Part shown: in pieces, positions 8,948 to 17,959 of the stretch
Numbering within the stretch: the first letter of the stretch is position 1
Layout of the letters: each line of letters opens with the position of its first letter
Assembly: GCF_040720935.1 (NCBI RefSeq)
Contig: NZ_JBFDAE010000009.1
Location: 132,013 to 196,012, forward strand
DNA from: Jejuia sp040720935
Lineage (GTDB): Bacteria > Bacteroidota > Bacteroidia > Flavobacteriales > Flavobacteriaceae
Reading direction: 5' to 3'
DNA length: 64,000 bases
Notes under the pieces: model-generated
Databases searched by the model: none
The model's input: only the letters and a program-made list of their open reading frames with translations
Told to the model about the DNA's origin: nothing
Program-made: the position numbers and the translations under genes

Positions 8948-8988
8948 GATTGGGCGCAGTAATTTAATTATTGCGCTTAATCTTTTTT
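8948..8988 (+). terminator. Rho-independent terminator after the beta-propeller gene
   Basis: GATTGGGCGCAGTAA (8948-8962) pairs with TTATTGCGCTTAATC (8968-8982) using G-U pairs, followed by TTTTTT. Confidence 0.75.
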
Positions 8989-9070
8989 AATAACACTTTG
9001 TCGAAAATTTAATTAACATATCACTTTTAATTGTAGATTGACATTGCTATTAATCAGTTCATACAGAAAA

Positions 9071-9119
9071 CATCAGTCACTTGGTTCGTAAGAATACATA
9101 AGTGATTGGTGTTTTTTTT
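9071..9119 (+). terminator. Second hairpin with U-run upstream of the histidine kinase
   Basis: CATCAGTCACTT (9071-9082) pairs with AAGTGATTGGTG (9100-9111), followed by eight T. No gene lies between this hairpin and the terminator at 8948, so it is either a back-up terminator or a leader hairpin in front of the histidine kinase gene. Confidence 0.6.
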
Positions 9120-9184
9120 GTGGGTTAATTTTTATCACAATTTAATCTTTTTTAACACTTGTTTTAAAGTTGGTTTTTAGAGCA

Positions 9185-11047
9185 ATGTTGCAATATATGG
9201 TTCATTTTAAAAACATCATTTCTTTATTTTTTTGTTTGAATGCTTTATGTGGTGTTCTAGCACAGAATACTTCAGATGTCAACATACTCCAAAACAATTT
9301 TAATGAATTTACAGTTTCAAAGCATTTCACCTATAGCAATGATAAGCGTGCGCTTGATATTCATGACCTTTTAGAAAATGATACGCTATTTAAATTTCAA
9401 GAAAAAACCTTTTTGAATTCTGGTATTTTCAACTCCTACAATTGGATAAAAATTAACGTGTTGAATACTTCTAATGAAAGCGATTTTATTTTTGAATTTA
9501 ACCAAACCTACATCGATTCTCTGCAGTTTTACATTGTGAAAGATAAAAAGATAATTAAAGCTTTTTCCAAAAAAGGGTTGCATTTTGAATCTCATAACAC
9601 ACCTTCCTATTTAGCCAATAAATACGCTTATACCTATCCAATAAATATTCCTAAAAACGATACCCTAAGCTTTTATATCCATGCCGTAGTTAACGATGGT
9701 GCTTTTAGGGCCATGAATAAAATATGGAGCAAGACAGGATATCAACAACGAAAAAAAGACATTCAAATAAGATCTACCTACTTGGTGTTCTTTGCGGGTT
9801 TTACAGTTTTGGTAATTATAATATCAATTGCAATGTTCTTTTTCTCAAGGCAACGGTTGTATCTTTATTACGCTGGTTTTGTGGGAGTTATTTTTTTAAA
9901 TCTATTAGGGTTGCGCTATTTTGTGTCGCCACTTTATTTTGAAAAATACTTGTTTCTAGGCAATAATTTTTTGGAGATGTTTACGCTATTACAAACTTTT
10001 TTTGTGATCCAGTACTTAAAGTATTTCTTTTCACTTAAAACCTATTATCCAAAGTTGTTTTTCATCATAGAACGCGCTGCCTTAATTATTTTGGCGTTTT
10101 TTGTCCTAGCCCTGTTTTTAAGACGCTTTGAGTGGTTTTATACGCTTTCGTATTATTCGGCTAAAATACTGCTATTGCTGGTTACAGTTGGTTTTTACAC
10201 CATCGCAATCAAACTGTGTTTTAAAAAGGAAATAATGGCATATTATTTCGTAATCGCCTATTTTCCTTTAATGTTTGTCGTGGTTCATTATATATTGACA
10301 GCGTTAAAATTAACATCAGGCTACAGTCCTTTAGAGTGGGAGTTCGTTATCTTTTTCGAGATTTTTGTATTGACCATTGCAATGTCACACCGTTATTATT
10401 TATTAATGCAAGAGAACATCGCCTATCAGAAAAAACTATACGAACAACGCTTAAAAATATCCCGCGATTTACATGATAATATTGGAGCGCAGTTAACCTT
10501 TATTATTTCTTCAATAGAAAATTTACCCTATGGTTTTAAAATCACCAATGAAAAACTGACCCATAAATTACAAAGCATCAGCACATTTACCAAGGATACT
10601 ATTTATGAGCTTCGGGACACCATTTGGGCCATGAACAAGAGTAAAATATCTTTAGAAGATTTACAGGTAAGAATTTCAAATTTTGTTGAAAAAGCAAATG
10701 CACATTCAGAAGGTATGGTTTTTACGTTTAACGTTGATGATTCTATTTCTAATGCTATTGAGTTTAGTTCTTTAAAAGGAATGAACATTTATCGCATCAT
10801 CCAAGAAGCTGTAAACAATGCGTTTAAATATGCCGAAGCAAACAACGTTTTAGTAAGTATTTCAGAGAATGATTCAGGAATTTTTGTTGAAATAAAAGAT
10901 GATGGTAAAGGTTTCGATTTACAAACCATTGAAAGCGGAAATGGATTGAATAATATGAAAAAACGTGCCAAGGATATTGGGGCAGTTTTAGAAATTGAAA
11001 GTGAATTACATAAAGGAACAAGCGTAAAACTGTCATCACTACTATAA
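9185..11047 (+). CDS. Sensor histidine kinase, 7TMR-DISM type
   Basis: About 620 residues. A signal peptide (ending near VLAQ) is followed by a periplasmic 7TMR-DISMED2-like beta domain, seven membrane helices (about residues 190-395, 7TMR-DISM), and a kinase core of the HisKA_3/HATPase type. The phospho-acceptor block is RLKISRDLHDNIGAQL, and the ATPase part has NNAFKYAEANNV and DDGKGF with GNGLNNM. This is the NarX/DesK-like subclass that partners LuxR-type regulators; the regulator gene follows at 11115. The frame opens at a TTG at 9170; I prefer ATG 9185 or 9197 because they give a normal signal peptide. The bound signal is unknown. Confidence 0.93.
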   Translation: MLQYMVHFKNIISLFFCLNALCGVLAQNTSDVNILQNNFNEFTVSKHFTYSNDKRALDIHDLLENDTLFKFQEKTFLNSGIFNSYNWIKINVLNTSNESDFIFEFNQTYIDSLQFYIVKDKKIIKAFSKKGLHFESHNTPSYLANKYAYTYPINIPKNDTLSFYIHAVVNDGAFRAMNKIWSKTGYQQRKKDIQIRSTYLVFFAGFTVLVIIISIAMFFFSRQRLYLYYAGFVGVIFLNLLGLRYFVSPLYFEKYLFLGNNFLEMFTLLQTFFVIQYLKYFFSLKTYYPKLFFIIERAALIILAFFVLALFLRRFEWFYTLSYYSAKILLLLVTVGFYTIAIKLCFKKEIMAYYFVIAYFPLMFVVVHYILTALKLTSGYSPLEWEFVIFFEIFVLTIAMSHRYYLLMQENIAYQKKLYEQRLKISRDLHDNIGAQLTFIISSIENLPYGFKITNEKLTHKLQSISTFTKDTIYELRDTIWAMNKSKISLEDLQVRISNFVEKANAHSEGMVFTFNVDDSISNAIEFSSLKGMNIYRIIQEAVNNAFKYAEANNVLVSISENDSGIFVEIKDDGKGFDLQTIESGNGLNNMKKRAKDIGAVLEIESELHKGTSVKLSSLL

Positions 11048-11114
11048 AATACGATAGGTTGCGTATTGAATTAGAGAAACAAAATGATGATTTTTACGTA
11101 GATTTAAAAAAGAT

Positions 11115-11765
11115 ATGAATATTAAAATAGCGATAGCAGACGATAATTCCTTTTTAATTACGGCAGTAAAGGAGAAATTGTCTTTTTTTGAGGATTTAAA
11201 TGTGAAGTTTTCTGCAATGAATGGTTCCGATTTATTGGAGAAACTTCAGGACAATCATAATCTTGATCTTATTTTAATGGATATTGAAATGCCAGTTTTA
11301 AACGGTATTGAAACTACCGAAATTGTCAAACAAAAATACCCTCACATTAAAATTATCATGCTTACTGTTTTTGATAACGACGAAAATATATTCAACGCCA
11401 TAAAAGCAGGAGCCGATGGTTATTTGTTAAAAGAAGTGAACCCAAAAGATTTGCATGACGGGATTGTTGAAACCTTAAACGGTGGGGCAGCAATGAATCC
11501 TTCCATCGCCATGAAAACGCTAAAACTGTTGCGTAACCCTATCCAAATACAAAGTCAAAAAGACAAAGAAGACATAACATTGACCAACCGAGAAACCGAA
11601 GTTTTAGAACATTTAAGCAAAGGGTTGAGTTATAATGCCATTGCCGATAATTTAATTTTATCCACAGGAACCATCAGAAAACATATTGAGAACATCTATA
11701 AAAAACTGCAAGTTCATAATAAATTAGAAGCGGTTCAAAAAGCCAAAAGGAACAACTTAATTTAA
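11115..11765 (+). CDS. Response regulator, NarL/FixJ (LuxR-HTH) family
   Basis: A 216-residue protein with an N-terminal receiver (phospho-acceptor D56 in LILMDIEMP, acidic pair D9/D10, T84 and K106 switch residues) and a C-terminal LuxR-type helix-turn-helix (about 150-212, LTNRETEVLEHLSKGLSYNAIADNL split across motifs). It is the evident partner of the DISM histidine kinase 68 bases upstream. Its target genes cannot be read from the sequence. Confidence 0.95.
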   Translation: MNIKIAIADDNSFLITAVKEKLSFFEDLNVKFSAMNGSDLLEKLQDNHNLDLILMDIEMPVLNGIETTEIVKQKYPHIKIIMLTVFDNDENIFNAIKAGADGYLLKEVNPKDLHDGIVETLNGGAAMNPSIAMKTLKLLRNPIQIQSQKDKEDITLTNRETEVLEHLSKGLSYNAIADNLILSTGTIRKHIENIYKKLQVHNKLEAVQKAKRNNLI

Positions 11766-11893
11766 AGTTTCTTTAATCTTGGGGTAATATATTGCTTTGA
11801 ATATCATCCTAAATTTGTCGTGTACAATTTAATGACTCAAATGCATTGGTTAGACTTCATATGTCGGAGGAAACTAATGTTTTTTTTGTTTTT

Positions 11894-11985
11894 GCCACGA
11901 AAGCACGAATAAAACTAAAAAGAAGACGTGAAAATAATTATCACTAATAAAAAAATCTATAGATTTTTTAAAAATTAGTGCAGAT
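11894..11985. repeat. Dispersed intergenic repeat, copy 1 (pair of 23083-23166)
   Basis: Reversed, this segment reads TTTAAAAAATCTATAGATT, then TTATTAGTGATAATTA, then TTTTTAGTTTTATTCGTG and a GTGGC end. The same order of words is found on the plus strand at 23083-23166. The surrounding 11766-12150 (385 bases) shows no gene. It also has a short GC-rich palindrome CTGCCTTGCCAGCAGGCAG near 12026-12044. Confidence 0.65.
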
Positions 11986-12150
11986 TCTTTTTATGAAAAT
12001 CTAAATTAAAGAAAAAATTAGTGTACCTGCCTTGCCAGCAGGCAGCTTCATGGCATTTTCATAAAGTATGATTTAGCCCTTAATCTGTTCTTAAAAAACA
12101 GTTCCCATTCAATAAAATTACTACCTTTAAAATATTATTTTATTAAACCT

Positions 12151-12765
12151 ATGCGAAAAATTTTATTTGGTGTCATTATCACGTTGATCGTTCTTTTCAC
12201 TTTTAAATATTGTGATGATAAAAAAGACGAAAAGGTATTTCTAAAAGAAAGTTCAACTTTAATTCAAGAACAAATCAACAATGTTGGGAAACTCATTGTT
12301 ACCGAAGGTCATTTTAGCGAAGTGTTCACCTATAAAAATTCAAAAGATGTTTTTGGCGATTTAATTTCCGTAGAAAAGAAAGCTTTAGTTGTCGTAAATG
12401 CCGAAGTAACCATTGCCTACGATTTAAGTAAAATTGAATACACCATAGATGAAGCAAATAAAACGCTAACCATAACAAACATTCCAGAAGAAGAGGTAAG
12501 AATAAATCCCGATTTGGAATACTATGATGTGCAAGCCGATTATTTAAACCCCTTTGAAGCCAAGGATTATAACGACATAAAAAATACCGTAAAACAATCG
12601 TTAACAAAAAAAATAGAGGTTTCAGATTTAAAATCGAATGCAAAAAACAGATTGATGAGCGAATTGGCTAAATTTTATATCCTCACAAATTCTTTGGGTT
12701 GGACGTTGTTATATAATGAAACCCCAATAGAAAATCAAGAAGCTTTACAGAACATTAAACTATAA
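12151..12765 (+). CDS. DUF4230 domain protein (full-length copy)
   Basis: A 204-residue protein: one N-terminal membrane helix or uncleaved signal (about residues 4-20), then a DUF4230 domain with KLIVTEGHFSEVFTYK-type start and a C-terminal NSLGWTLLYNETP. Members occur as membrane-anchored extracytoplasmic proteins of unknown function in many bacteria. The last 420 bases (12344-12765) are duplicated at 15774-16195. It converges with a rhodanese gene whose 3' end was duplicated along with it; the complete rhodanese now lies 3.4 kb away. Confidence 0.9.
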   Translation: MRKILFGVIITLIVLFTFKYCDDKKDEKVFLKESSTLIQEQINNVGKLIVTEGHFSEVFTYKNSKDVFGDLISVEKKALVVVNAEVTIAYDLSKIEYTIDEANKTLTITNIPEEEVRINPDLEYYDVQADYLNPFEAKDYNDIKNTVKQSLTKKIEVSDLKSNAKNRLMSELAKFYILTNSLGWTLLYNETPIENQEALQNIKL

Positions 12766-12842
12766 GTTTCTGTACATCTCCAATACCTCCGCCATTTATA
12801 GCATCAATTTTATAGAACTTCAAAAGCTTTGTGGCTCTTGCA
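12344..12842. repeat. 499-bp direct repeat, copy 1
   Basis: Matches 15774-16272 base for base with a constant offset of 3430, no indels and 7 mismatches (about 98.6% identity by eye). It holds the 3' two-thirds of the DUF4230 gene and the 3' 88 bases of the convergent rhodanese gene. Confidence 0.95.
12755..12842 (-). pseudogene. Rhodanese 3' fragment
   Basis: Only the last 28 codons or so of the rhodanese gene at 16185 remain (ARATKLLKFYKIDAINGGG then IGDVQKLIV). Upstream of 12842 the sequence switches abruptly to unrelated DNA, so the fragment has no active site. Confidence 0.9.
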
Positions 12843-13058
12843 TTTGCTATGTAGAATAATAGGTTTATACCCGTTGAGCATTTAGAAAAAGTTGTGCAAA
12901 CTGCAAAAATGGAGTAAATTTTAGTAAACACACTATAATTTATATCTACAACTTTCAAGCAAATTATGATAAAATACTCAACGTTTTAAAATCATTAAAT
13001 TCTAAAATGGATTATTTACACCAAATACGTAAGCCGAAATTACCAGATAAGGAATTCT

Positions 13059-13460
13059 TTGCGATTGATTTTTACTTCAGAATATATGAGTGTTGATAGC
13101 GAAGATCAGCTTTTTGGAGTTTTAAATTTTTCTATAACAATAGCATCTGCTTTAATCCGATCAATAGCATTCAGTTCAAAAGTTACTGAGAAGTCGTTGT
13201 TCGAATTAAATAACCTATTTTGTACATTTACTGGAAATGAAAAAACTATTGAATTCCTGCAACATTACCTAAAATACCAATTATTTGTTTCGCCCTGGGG
13301 AAATATATACGAAGGCATTAAACAAAGAAACAGAAAAAACCTTTTCATTAAAACAGATTTAGATTGTTTTGAATTTTATTCTTTTTTTAGTGTTAAAGTA
13401 CCTGTGGCCTTATTTTTCCACCCTGCAGTACCGCCACCTGTATATTCAGACTCATATTGA
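13059..13460 (+). CDS. Doubtful hypothetical ORF inside the inserted segment
   Basis: An open frame of up to 133 residues with a TTG start, or from ATG at about 13086. I recognise no family. It runs about 85 bases into the end of the convergent 742-residue gene. The other frame just upstream (MDYLHQIRKPKLPDKEFF from about 13006) is cut by two stops, so this may be the remains of a broken gene. The rest of 12843-13375 shows nothing else. Confidence 0.25.
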   Translation: MRLIFTSEYMSVDSEDQLFGVLNFSITIASALIRSIAFSSKVTEKSLFELNNLFCTFTGNEKTIEFLQHYLKYQLFVSPWGNIYEGIKQRNRKNLFIKTDLDCFEFYSFFSVKVPVALFFHPAVPPPVYSDSY

Positions 13461-15604
13461 CCAATAATGGTATTGGTATTCTGGTCTAAAACACCCGAAT
13501 ATTTAAAAGTTCTGGTCAAAAAGAAAAACCCATTACTATTACTTCTTATATCTACAGTGACATTAGTGCCATCATACTCCCATTTGTTAATTACTTCACC
13601 ATCTGAATTTCCATTTCTTATATTATTAAAATCCATTATTCCGCAAAGTAATTCTTGACAAGAACCATTTGGAGTAGGTATAAATACGTAAGGTCTCGTG
13701 TTTTGATGGTTTAAACAACTAGTATCATTACTTGTTGCTGTAGGTTCGCATGTGGTTAATTCCCATGTGGCAATCCAATTACCGTCAAGTATGTTTTGAT
13801 TTGTAACGCCCCTTCCGGTAATGGTTAATTTATTGTTTGTCTCATCTATATTATTAAGCACCTCCAAAACACCAGAATATTCAGTGGCCTGTTCTGGAGA
13901 AAAAGTAATGCTAACAGGCTGCCGCATAGAAGGTCTTATTGTTCCAGATGTCCAATCTGCTACATAACCTTGGGGTAAGACTATATTATTTACTATGATG
14001 TCATCATTTAGGTTAGGGTTCTCAATATCCAAAGACAGGGTTTTACTTTGTCCAACAGATACCTGTCCGAAATCTAAATCCCCTGCCAAACGGATTTCCA
14101 ATTTCTTACCCTTTCCATAAATAGGGATTTTATTATTGACATCATCCAAGTTATTGTTAACCACAACAAAACCATTGTATTCAATAACATCACTCGGTTC
14201 AAAAACAACTTCAATTTCCTGTTTTTTTCCAGGTAAAATATCACCACTTTTCCATCCGTTTACAGAGAACTTATCCGAAGGCAAATCACCAAAATTAAAT
14301 TCTATGGATTGAATGTTCAGTATGTCATTAAGATTTGGGTTTTGAATGTCAAAGAATTCAGAATGTGGCTGATTAACGGTTATCCCGTTATAGTTTAAAG
14401 TTCCATTTAATTTAATTTTAGCTCCATCTTCATTAATTGCACTAGCCGTAATCGACTTGACATCAAAGGGTTCATATTTGTCATTCGAAATTTTTATGAA
14501 AGTGTTAAAATTACCAGATGAAGTTTTAGGCGCAAATGAGACACTTATTTCAGCACTAAACCCATCACTTCCTGTAGGACTCAAAGTAAAGGGAAAAGCG
14601 GTATTTACTTTAAATTGTTCAATATTATTATTAATCTCTAAATTGGTAATAGTAACAGGTTCGTCACCTCTATTAAAAATTTGTAAAGTTTGTGTTTTAG
14701 TTTCATCAAGTTCTACTTCCCCAAAGTTTAAGTTGTCAAGAATTACTACTTCCGCAGAACGTTTTTGTATTTCTTCTAATTCTTTTTGTAATTCTTCGGC
14801 TTTTCGTTGTAACTCTTCCAGTTTTAACTGTAATTCTGTAGCCTCCGCCACTACGAAAGCAGTACAACCAATTAAACCTGTTCGGCATGTTAAGACATCG
14901 ATAAATCCATTTACTTTATCCAAGTCGTTTGCAATTGCTTTTCCTATTTCAGTATCTCTTGCCTCAAGTATGCCCTGAGTTATTTCCAAGACCACGGGAG
15001 TGCATTTGAACGTGGCAAGCCACCCCAATGGTATAGTGCCTACACCAACCGATCCTATAGAGCCAACCCCCCAAATTGTCAAACCTTCTATACAACTAAT
15101 TACGTCTGCTACCTGTTCTATGGCAGAAGCGGCATCGCGTATTTTTTCCTTATCTGTCTTTTTTAATGCTCCATTTTTATTAGCGATTAAACCAATAGTA
15201 GATGACATGTCAAGATTAGTAACAAAAGAAGTTTCTCCATTTAGTGTTATGGCTAGGTCAACTATTTTATTGTCCTCCTTATAATTGTATAGAACCGAAA
15301 GTCCCTCATTATTCTTTTTTGATTTAGGCAATCCAGTTAGCTCATCAAGTAAAATGTACTCCTCATAAGTACCATTTTTGTAGAAAACACCATCATAATT
15401 GCCGTTTTCATCTAAATCACGTAAAAATAAACGCTCTCTGTTCTTATGCACAAAAACATAGGGAAATTGAGCGTCTTCTGTTTCAAAAATTAATAAATTT
15501 TCAAGACTATTATTAGATGGTTCAGGCTCGTCATTCTTAGCAGTATCAGGAATACAAGAAAATGTCAAACAAAAAATGACAAGAATGGATAAAAACTTCT
15601 TCAT
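13376..15604 (-). CDS. Large lipoprotein with ASH-type (choice-of-anchor D) repeats
   Basis: A 742-residue lipoprotein (lipobox FSC at residue 17). Order of parts: an N-terminal domain to about 150; a hydrophobic Gly-rich segment near 175-205 (IWGVGSIGSVGVGTIPLGWL) that could insert in a membrane; a charged coiled coil near 255-287 (repeated LEELQRKAEELQKELEEIQK-like heptads); three immunoglobulin-like choice-of-anchor D/ASH repeats (about 290-640), each with LDFGxV and NxGDEPV or NPNLND; and a C-terminal lipocalin-like domain (GNWIATWELTTCEP to GTLTLKKE). It is the main cargo of the segment bounded by the 499-bp direct repeats. Function unknown; probably surface-exposed. Confidence 0.8.
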   Translation of the reverse strand: MKKFLSILVIFCLTFSCIPDTAKNDEPEPSNNSLENLLIFETEDAQFPYVFVHKNRERLFLRDLDENGNYDGVFYKNGTYEEYILLDELTGLPKSKKNNEGLSVLYNYKEDNKIVDLAITLNGETSFVTNLDMSSTIGLIANKNGALKKTDKEKIRDAASAIEQVADVISCIEGLTIWGVGSIGSVGVGTIPLGWLATFKCTPVVLEITQGILEARDTEIGKAIANDLDKVNGFIDVLTCRTGLIGCTAFVVAEATELQLKLEELQRKAEELQKELEEIQKRSAEVVILDNLNFGEVELDETKTQTLQIFNRGDEPVTITNLEINNNIEQFKVNTAFPFTLSPTGSDGFSAEISVSFAPKTSSGNFNTFIKISNDKYEPFDVKSITASAINEDGAKIKLNGTLNYNGITVNQPHSEFFDIQNPNLNDILNIQSIEFNFGDLPSDKFSVNGWKSGDILPGKKQEIEVVFEPSDVIEYNGFVVVNNNLDDVNNKIPIYGKGKKLEIRLAGDLDFGQVSVGQSKTLSLDIENPNLNDDIIVNNIVLPQGYVADWTSGTIRPSMRQPVSITFSPEQATEYSGVLEVLNNIDETNNKLTITGRGVTNQNILDGNWIATWELTTCEPTATSNDTSCLNHQNTRPYVFIPTPNGSCQELLCGIMDFNNIRNGNSDGEVINKWEYDGTNVTVDIRSNSNGFFFLTRTFKYSGVLDQNTNTIIGQYESEYTGGGTAGWKNKATGTLTLKKE

Positions 15605-15647
15605 AACACATGGTTTGGTAAATACTTTGGCAAGTTAAACGATTTCA

Positions 15648-15687
15648 TTAATTAAAAAAATACCCACCTCAGGGTATTTTTAATTAA
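15648..15687. terminator. AT-rich hairpin upstream of the large lipoprotein gene
   Basis: TTAATTAAAAAAATACCC pairs with GGGTATTTTTAATTAA around ACCTCA with a two-base bulge. It lies upstream of the lipoprotein gene, so it does not end that gene. It may be a relic of the inserted DNA. Confidence 0.45.
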
Positions 15688-15773
15688 AAAACAGGAACGT
15701 ATCTTAATAAAGTATAAATTTTTCTTGCAAAAAAAGCAGTACGTAGCCAATAGAATGCGATTTAAATTTTTTT

Positions 15774-16195
15774 AAGATGTTTTTGGCGATTTAATTTCCG
15801 TAGAAAAGAAAGCTTTAGTCGTTGTAAATGCCGAAGTAACCATTGCCTACGATTTAAGTAAAATTGAATACAACATAGATGAAGCAAATAAAACGCTAAC
15901 CATAACAAACATTCCAGAAGAAGAGGTAAGAATAAATCCCGATTTGGAATACTATGATGTGCAAGCCGATTATTTAAACCCCTTTGAAGCCAAGGATTAT
16001 AACGATATAAAAAATACCGTAAAACAATCGTTAACCAAAAAAATAGAGGTTTCAGATTTAAAATCGAATGCAAAAAACAGATTGATGAGCGAATTGGCTA
16101 AATTTTATATCCTCACAAATTCTTTGGGTTGGACGTTGCTATATAATGAAACCCCAATAGAAAATCAAGAAGCTTTACAGAACATTAAACTATAA
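15774..16195 (+). pseudogene. DUF4230 3' fragment
   Basis: The second copy of the DUF4230 gene lacks its first 64 codons, including the membrane helix; sequence identity starts abruptly at 15774. An in-frame ATG at 15944 gives an 83-residue open frame, but this is only a gene remnant. Confidence 0.9.
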
Positions 16196-16272
16196 GTTTC
16201 TGTACATCTCCAATACCTCCGCCATTTATAGCATCAATTTTATAGAACTTCAAAAGCTTAGTGGCTCTTGCA
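15774..16272. repeat. 499-bp direct repeat, copy 2
   Basis: Partner of 12344-12842. Here the rhodanese side continues into the complete gene, while the DUF4230 side is cut; in copy 1 the situation is the reverse. That is the arrangement expected after a single homologous crossover with a circular molecule, or after a tandem duplication. Confidence 0.95.
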
Positions 16273-16493
16273 GACCTTACGCCACTTTTGCAATGAGCAA
16301 TAACAGGTTTGTTCAGTTTTTTAATGCCTTCTATTTTATCTTTTAAGTCACTTAGCGGAATATGAATCGCATTCGGTAAATGTCCTTCGTTCCATTCAAG
16401 GTCGGTTCTCACATCAAGAATTACGGCATCACGTTTTAAAAACGCCTTGATGTTTTCAGGTTTACTTTTGAAAAAACGACTTAAAAACCCCAT
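16185..16493 (-). CDS. Rhodanese-like domain protein
   Basis: A 102-residue single-domain rhodanese. The active-site loop is IAHCKSGVRS (Cys near residue 68), which can carry a persulfide sulfur; the N-terminal VILDVRTDLEWNEGHLPNA block is typical. No signal peptide, so cytoplasmic. Its last 88 bases are duplicated at 12755. It converges with the DUF4230 fragment, overlapping its stop codon by 11 bases. The sulfur acceptor is unknown. Confidence 0.93.
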   Translation of the reverse strand: MGFLSRFFKSKPENIKAFLKRDAVILDVRTDLEWNEGHLPNAIHIPLSDLKDKIEGIKKLNKPVIAHCKSGVRSARATKLLKFYKIDAINGGGIGDVQKLIV

Positions 16494-16601
16494 GAACTAT
16501 TTTTCTTTAAAATTAATCATTATTTCAATAACTTATGAAAGTGTTATCTATTCTATTGCACAAATTTTTATGTATATTCATCGTTTATAATTTATAGTTT
16601 T

Positions 16602-17351
16602 ATGCAACCTTACGTAACCCTTACAATAAAAAATAATGTTGGATTTATTGAGTTTTTTCATCCCAATAAGAATGCCATGCCAAGTGAAGTTTTATCTCAA
16701 TTAGAACAAACTATTAGCGATGCGGGTAACAATGATGGAGTAAGAGTAATTGTTTTAAAAAGTGGTGGCGACAGAACCTTTTGTGCAGGTGCAAGCTTTA
16801 ATGAATTAATCGCTATTGAGGATGCTGAAACGGGTAAACAGTTTTTTTCAGGGTTTGCCAATTTGATTAACGCCATGCGAAAATGCCCTAAATTAATTAT
16901 TGGACGCGTTCAAGGAAAAACAGTAGGTGGCGGTGTTGGTATTGCCGCGGCAACCGATTATTGTTTGGCTACAAAATACGCTTCCATTCGGTTAAGTGAA
17001 TTAAGTATTGGTATTGGCCCGTTTGTGATTGAGCCGGCAGTATTTCGTAAAATTGGAAAAACAGCCATGACTCAAATGACCATTGATGCAGAAACTTTTT
17101 TTACTTCGGAATTTGCCAGAGATAAAGGGTTGTATGCTGATATTTTTGATACAGTTGAAGCATTAGATCTTGCTGTAAAATCCTTAGCCGAAAAATTAGC
17201 TAGTTATAATCCTGATGCACTCTTTGAAATGAAAAAAGTGTTTTGGGAAGGAACTGAGGATTGGGATGATTTACTAACAGAACGAGCTGAAATTAGCGGA
17301 AAATTGGTGTTGAGTGAGTTTACTAGAAAGATGCTTAAGCGGTTTAGGTAA
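16602..17351 (+). CDS. Enoyl-CoA hydratase/isomerase family protein
   Basis: A 249-residue crotonase-fold enzyme. The oxyanion-hole segments are FCAGASFNEL (about 65-74) and GKTVGGGVGIAAATDY (about 106-121), with conserved LSELSIGIGPF after them. Substrate is unknown. The catalytic glutamates cannot be assigned firmly: the position usually holding Glu near the second loop reads SELSIG, where a Glu is present. The final 174 bases are duplicated at 17960-18133 with about 91% identity, and the stop codon directly abuts a truncated higB. Confidence 0.9.
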   Translation: MQPYVTLTIKNNVGFIEFFHPNKNAMPSEVLSQLEQTISDAGNNDGVRVIVLKSGGDRTFCAGASFNELIAIEDAETGKQFFSGFANLINAMRKCPKLIIGRVQGKTVGGGVGIAAATDYCLATKYASIRLSELSIGIGPFVIEPAVFRKIGKTAMTQMTIDAETFFTSEFARDKGLYADIFDTVEALDLAVKSLAEKLASYNPDALFEMKKVFWEGTEDWDDLLTERAEISGKLVLSEFTRKMLKRFR

Positions 17352-17473
17352 TCAATATAAAGGGAAATTCTTATCGACTAATTGTAAAATTCAATTATGA
17401 AAAACAATGGGCATTTATTCGTTTTATAGGCACACATGCTGAATATGATAAAATAAATGCAGAAACAATTTAA
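17351..17473 (+). pseudogene. higB: HigB-type toxin, C-terminal fragment
   Basis: Starting at the last base of the enoyl-CoA hydratase gene, a frame reads INIKGNSYRLIVKFNYEKQW then AFIRFIGTHAEYDKINAETI and stop. It aligns with the C-terminal half of the intact toxin at 18328 (FNICGNKYRLIVEINFPRKW). The N-terminal half is missing, and no start codon is present, so the toxin is dead. The antitoxin gene downstream is intact. Confidence 0.88.
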
Positions 17474-17483
17474 AATTAATACA

Positions 17484-17855
17484 ATGAAATTAAAGCCTAT
17501 TAAGACGGAAAATGATTATCGAAATGCACTTGAGCGTTTGGAAGTTATTTTTGATGCACAGATGGACACAAAAGAAGGGGACGAAGCAGAAATACTATCA
17601 TTACTCATTGAGAATTATGAAAACGAACATTATCCGATCGAAGCACCTGATCCTATTGAGGCCATAAAAATTCGAATGGAGGAATTGAATATGAAACAAA
17701 AAGATTTAGTAGGAATAATTGGTGGAAAAAGTCGGGTCTCAGAAATCTTGAATAGAAAAAAGAGACTGACCGTTGAAATGATACGGGAATTGGAAAAATT
17801 ACTTCAGATTTCAGCTTCAGTTTTGGTTAATAACTACCAACTTGAACCGAAATAA
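17484..17855 (+). CDS. higA: HigA-type antitoxin (orphan copy)
   Basis: A 123-residue protein from ATG 17484, ten bases after the stop of the toxin fragment; an earlier ATG at 17457 would overlap the fragment and does not match the sister protein. Residues about 60-115 form an XRE-type helix-turn-helix (MKQKDLVGIIGGKSRVSEIL, then NRKKRLTVEMIREL). It is a clear paralogue of the antitoxin at 18623. Its toxin is truncated, so it may persist as a repressor or as an anti-toxin against the neighbour. Confidence 0.92.
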   Translation: MKLKPIKTENDYRNALERLEVIFDAQMDTKEGDEAEILSLLIENYENEHYPIEAPDPIEAIKIRMEELNMKQKDLVGIIGGKSRVSEILNRKKRLTVEMIRELEKLLQISASVLVNNYQLEPK

Positions 17856-17959
17856 AAAAAGGTAATAGTGCATATGAAACATAGTGCGTGTTGTTGTTAA
17901 ATAAAGGGTTAGAGTACTTTTGAGAAATTGCCGAATTTATAAATTTAGCTCATTGCCGA

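Noticed and set aside
12326..12643. Leu-rich 105-residue minus-strand frame, with a twin at 15762-16073
   Set aside because: It is the antisense of the DUF4230 gene; the twin exists only because that part of the gene is duplicated.
13006..13110. Broken transposase gene (MDYLHQIRKPKLPDKEFF...)
   Set aside because: The frame closes after about 30 codons with two stops, and no transposase family could be recognised.
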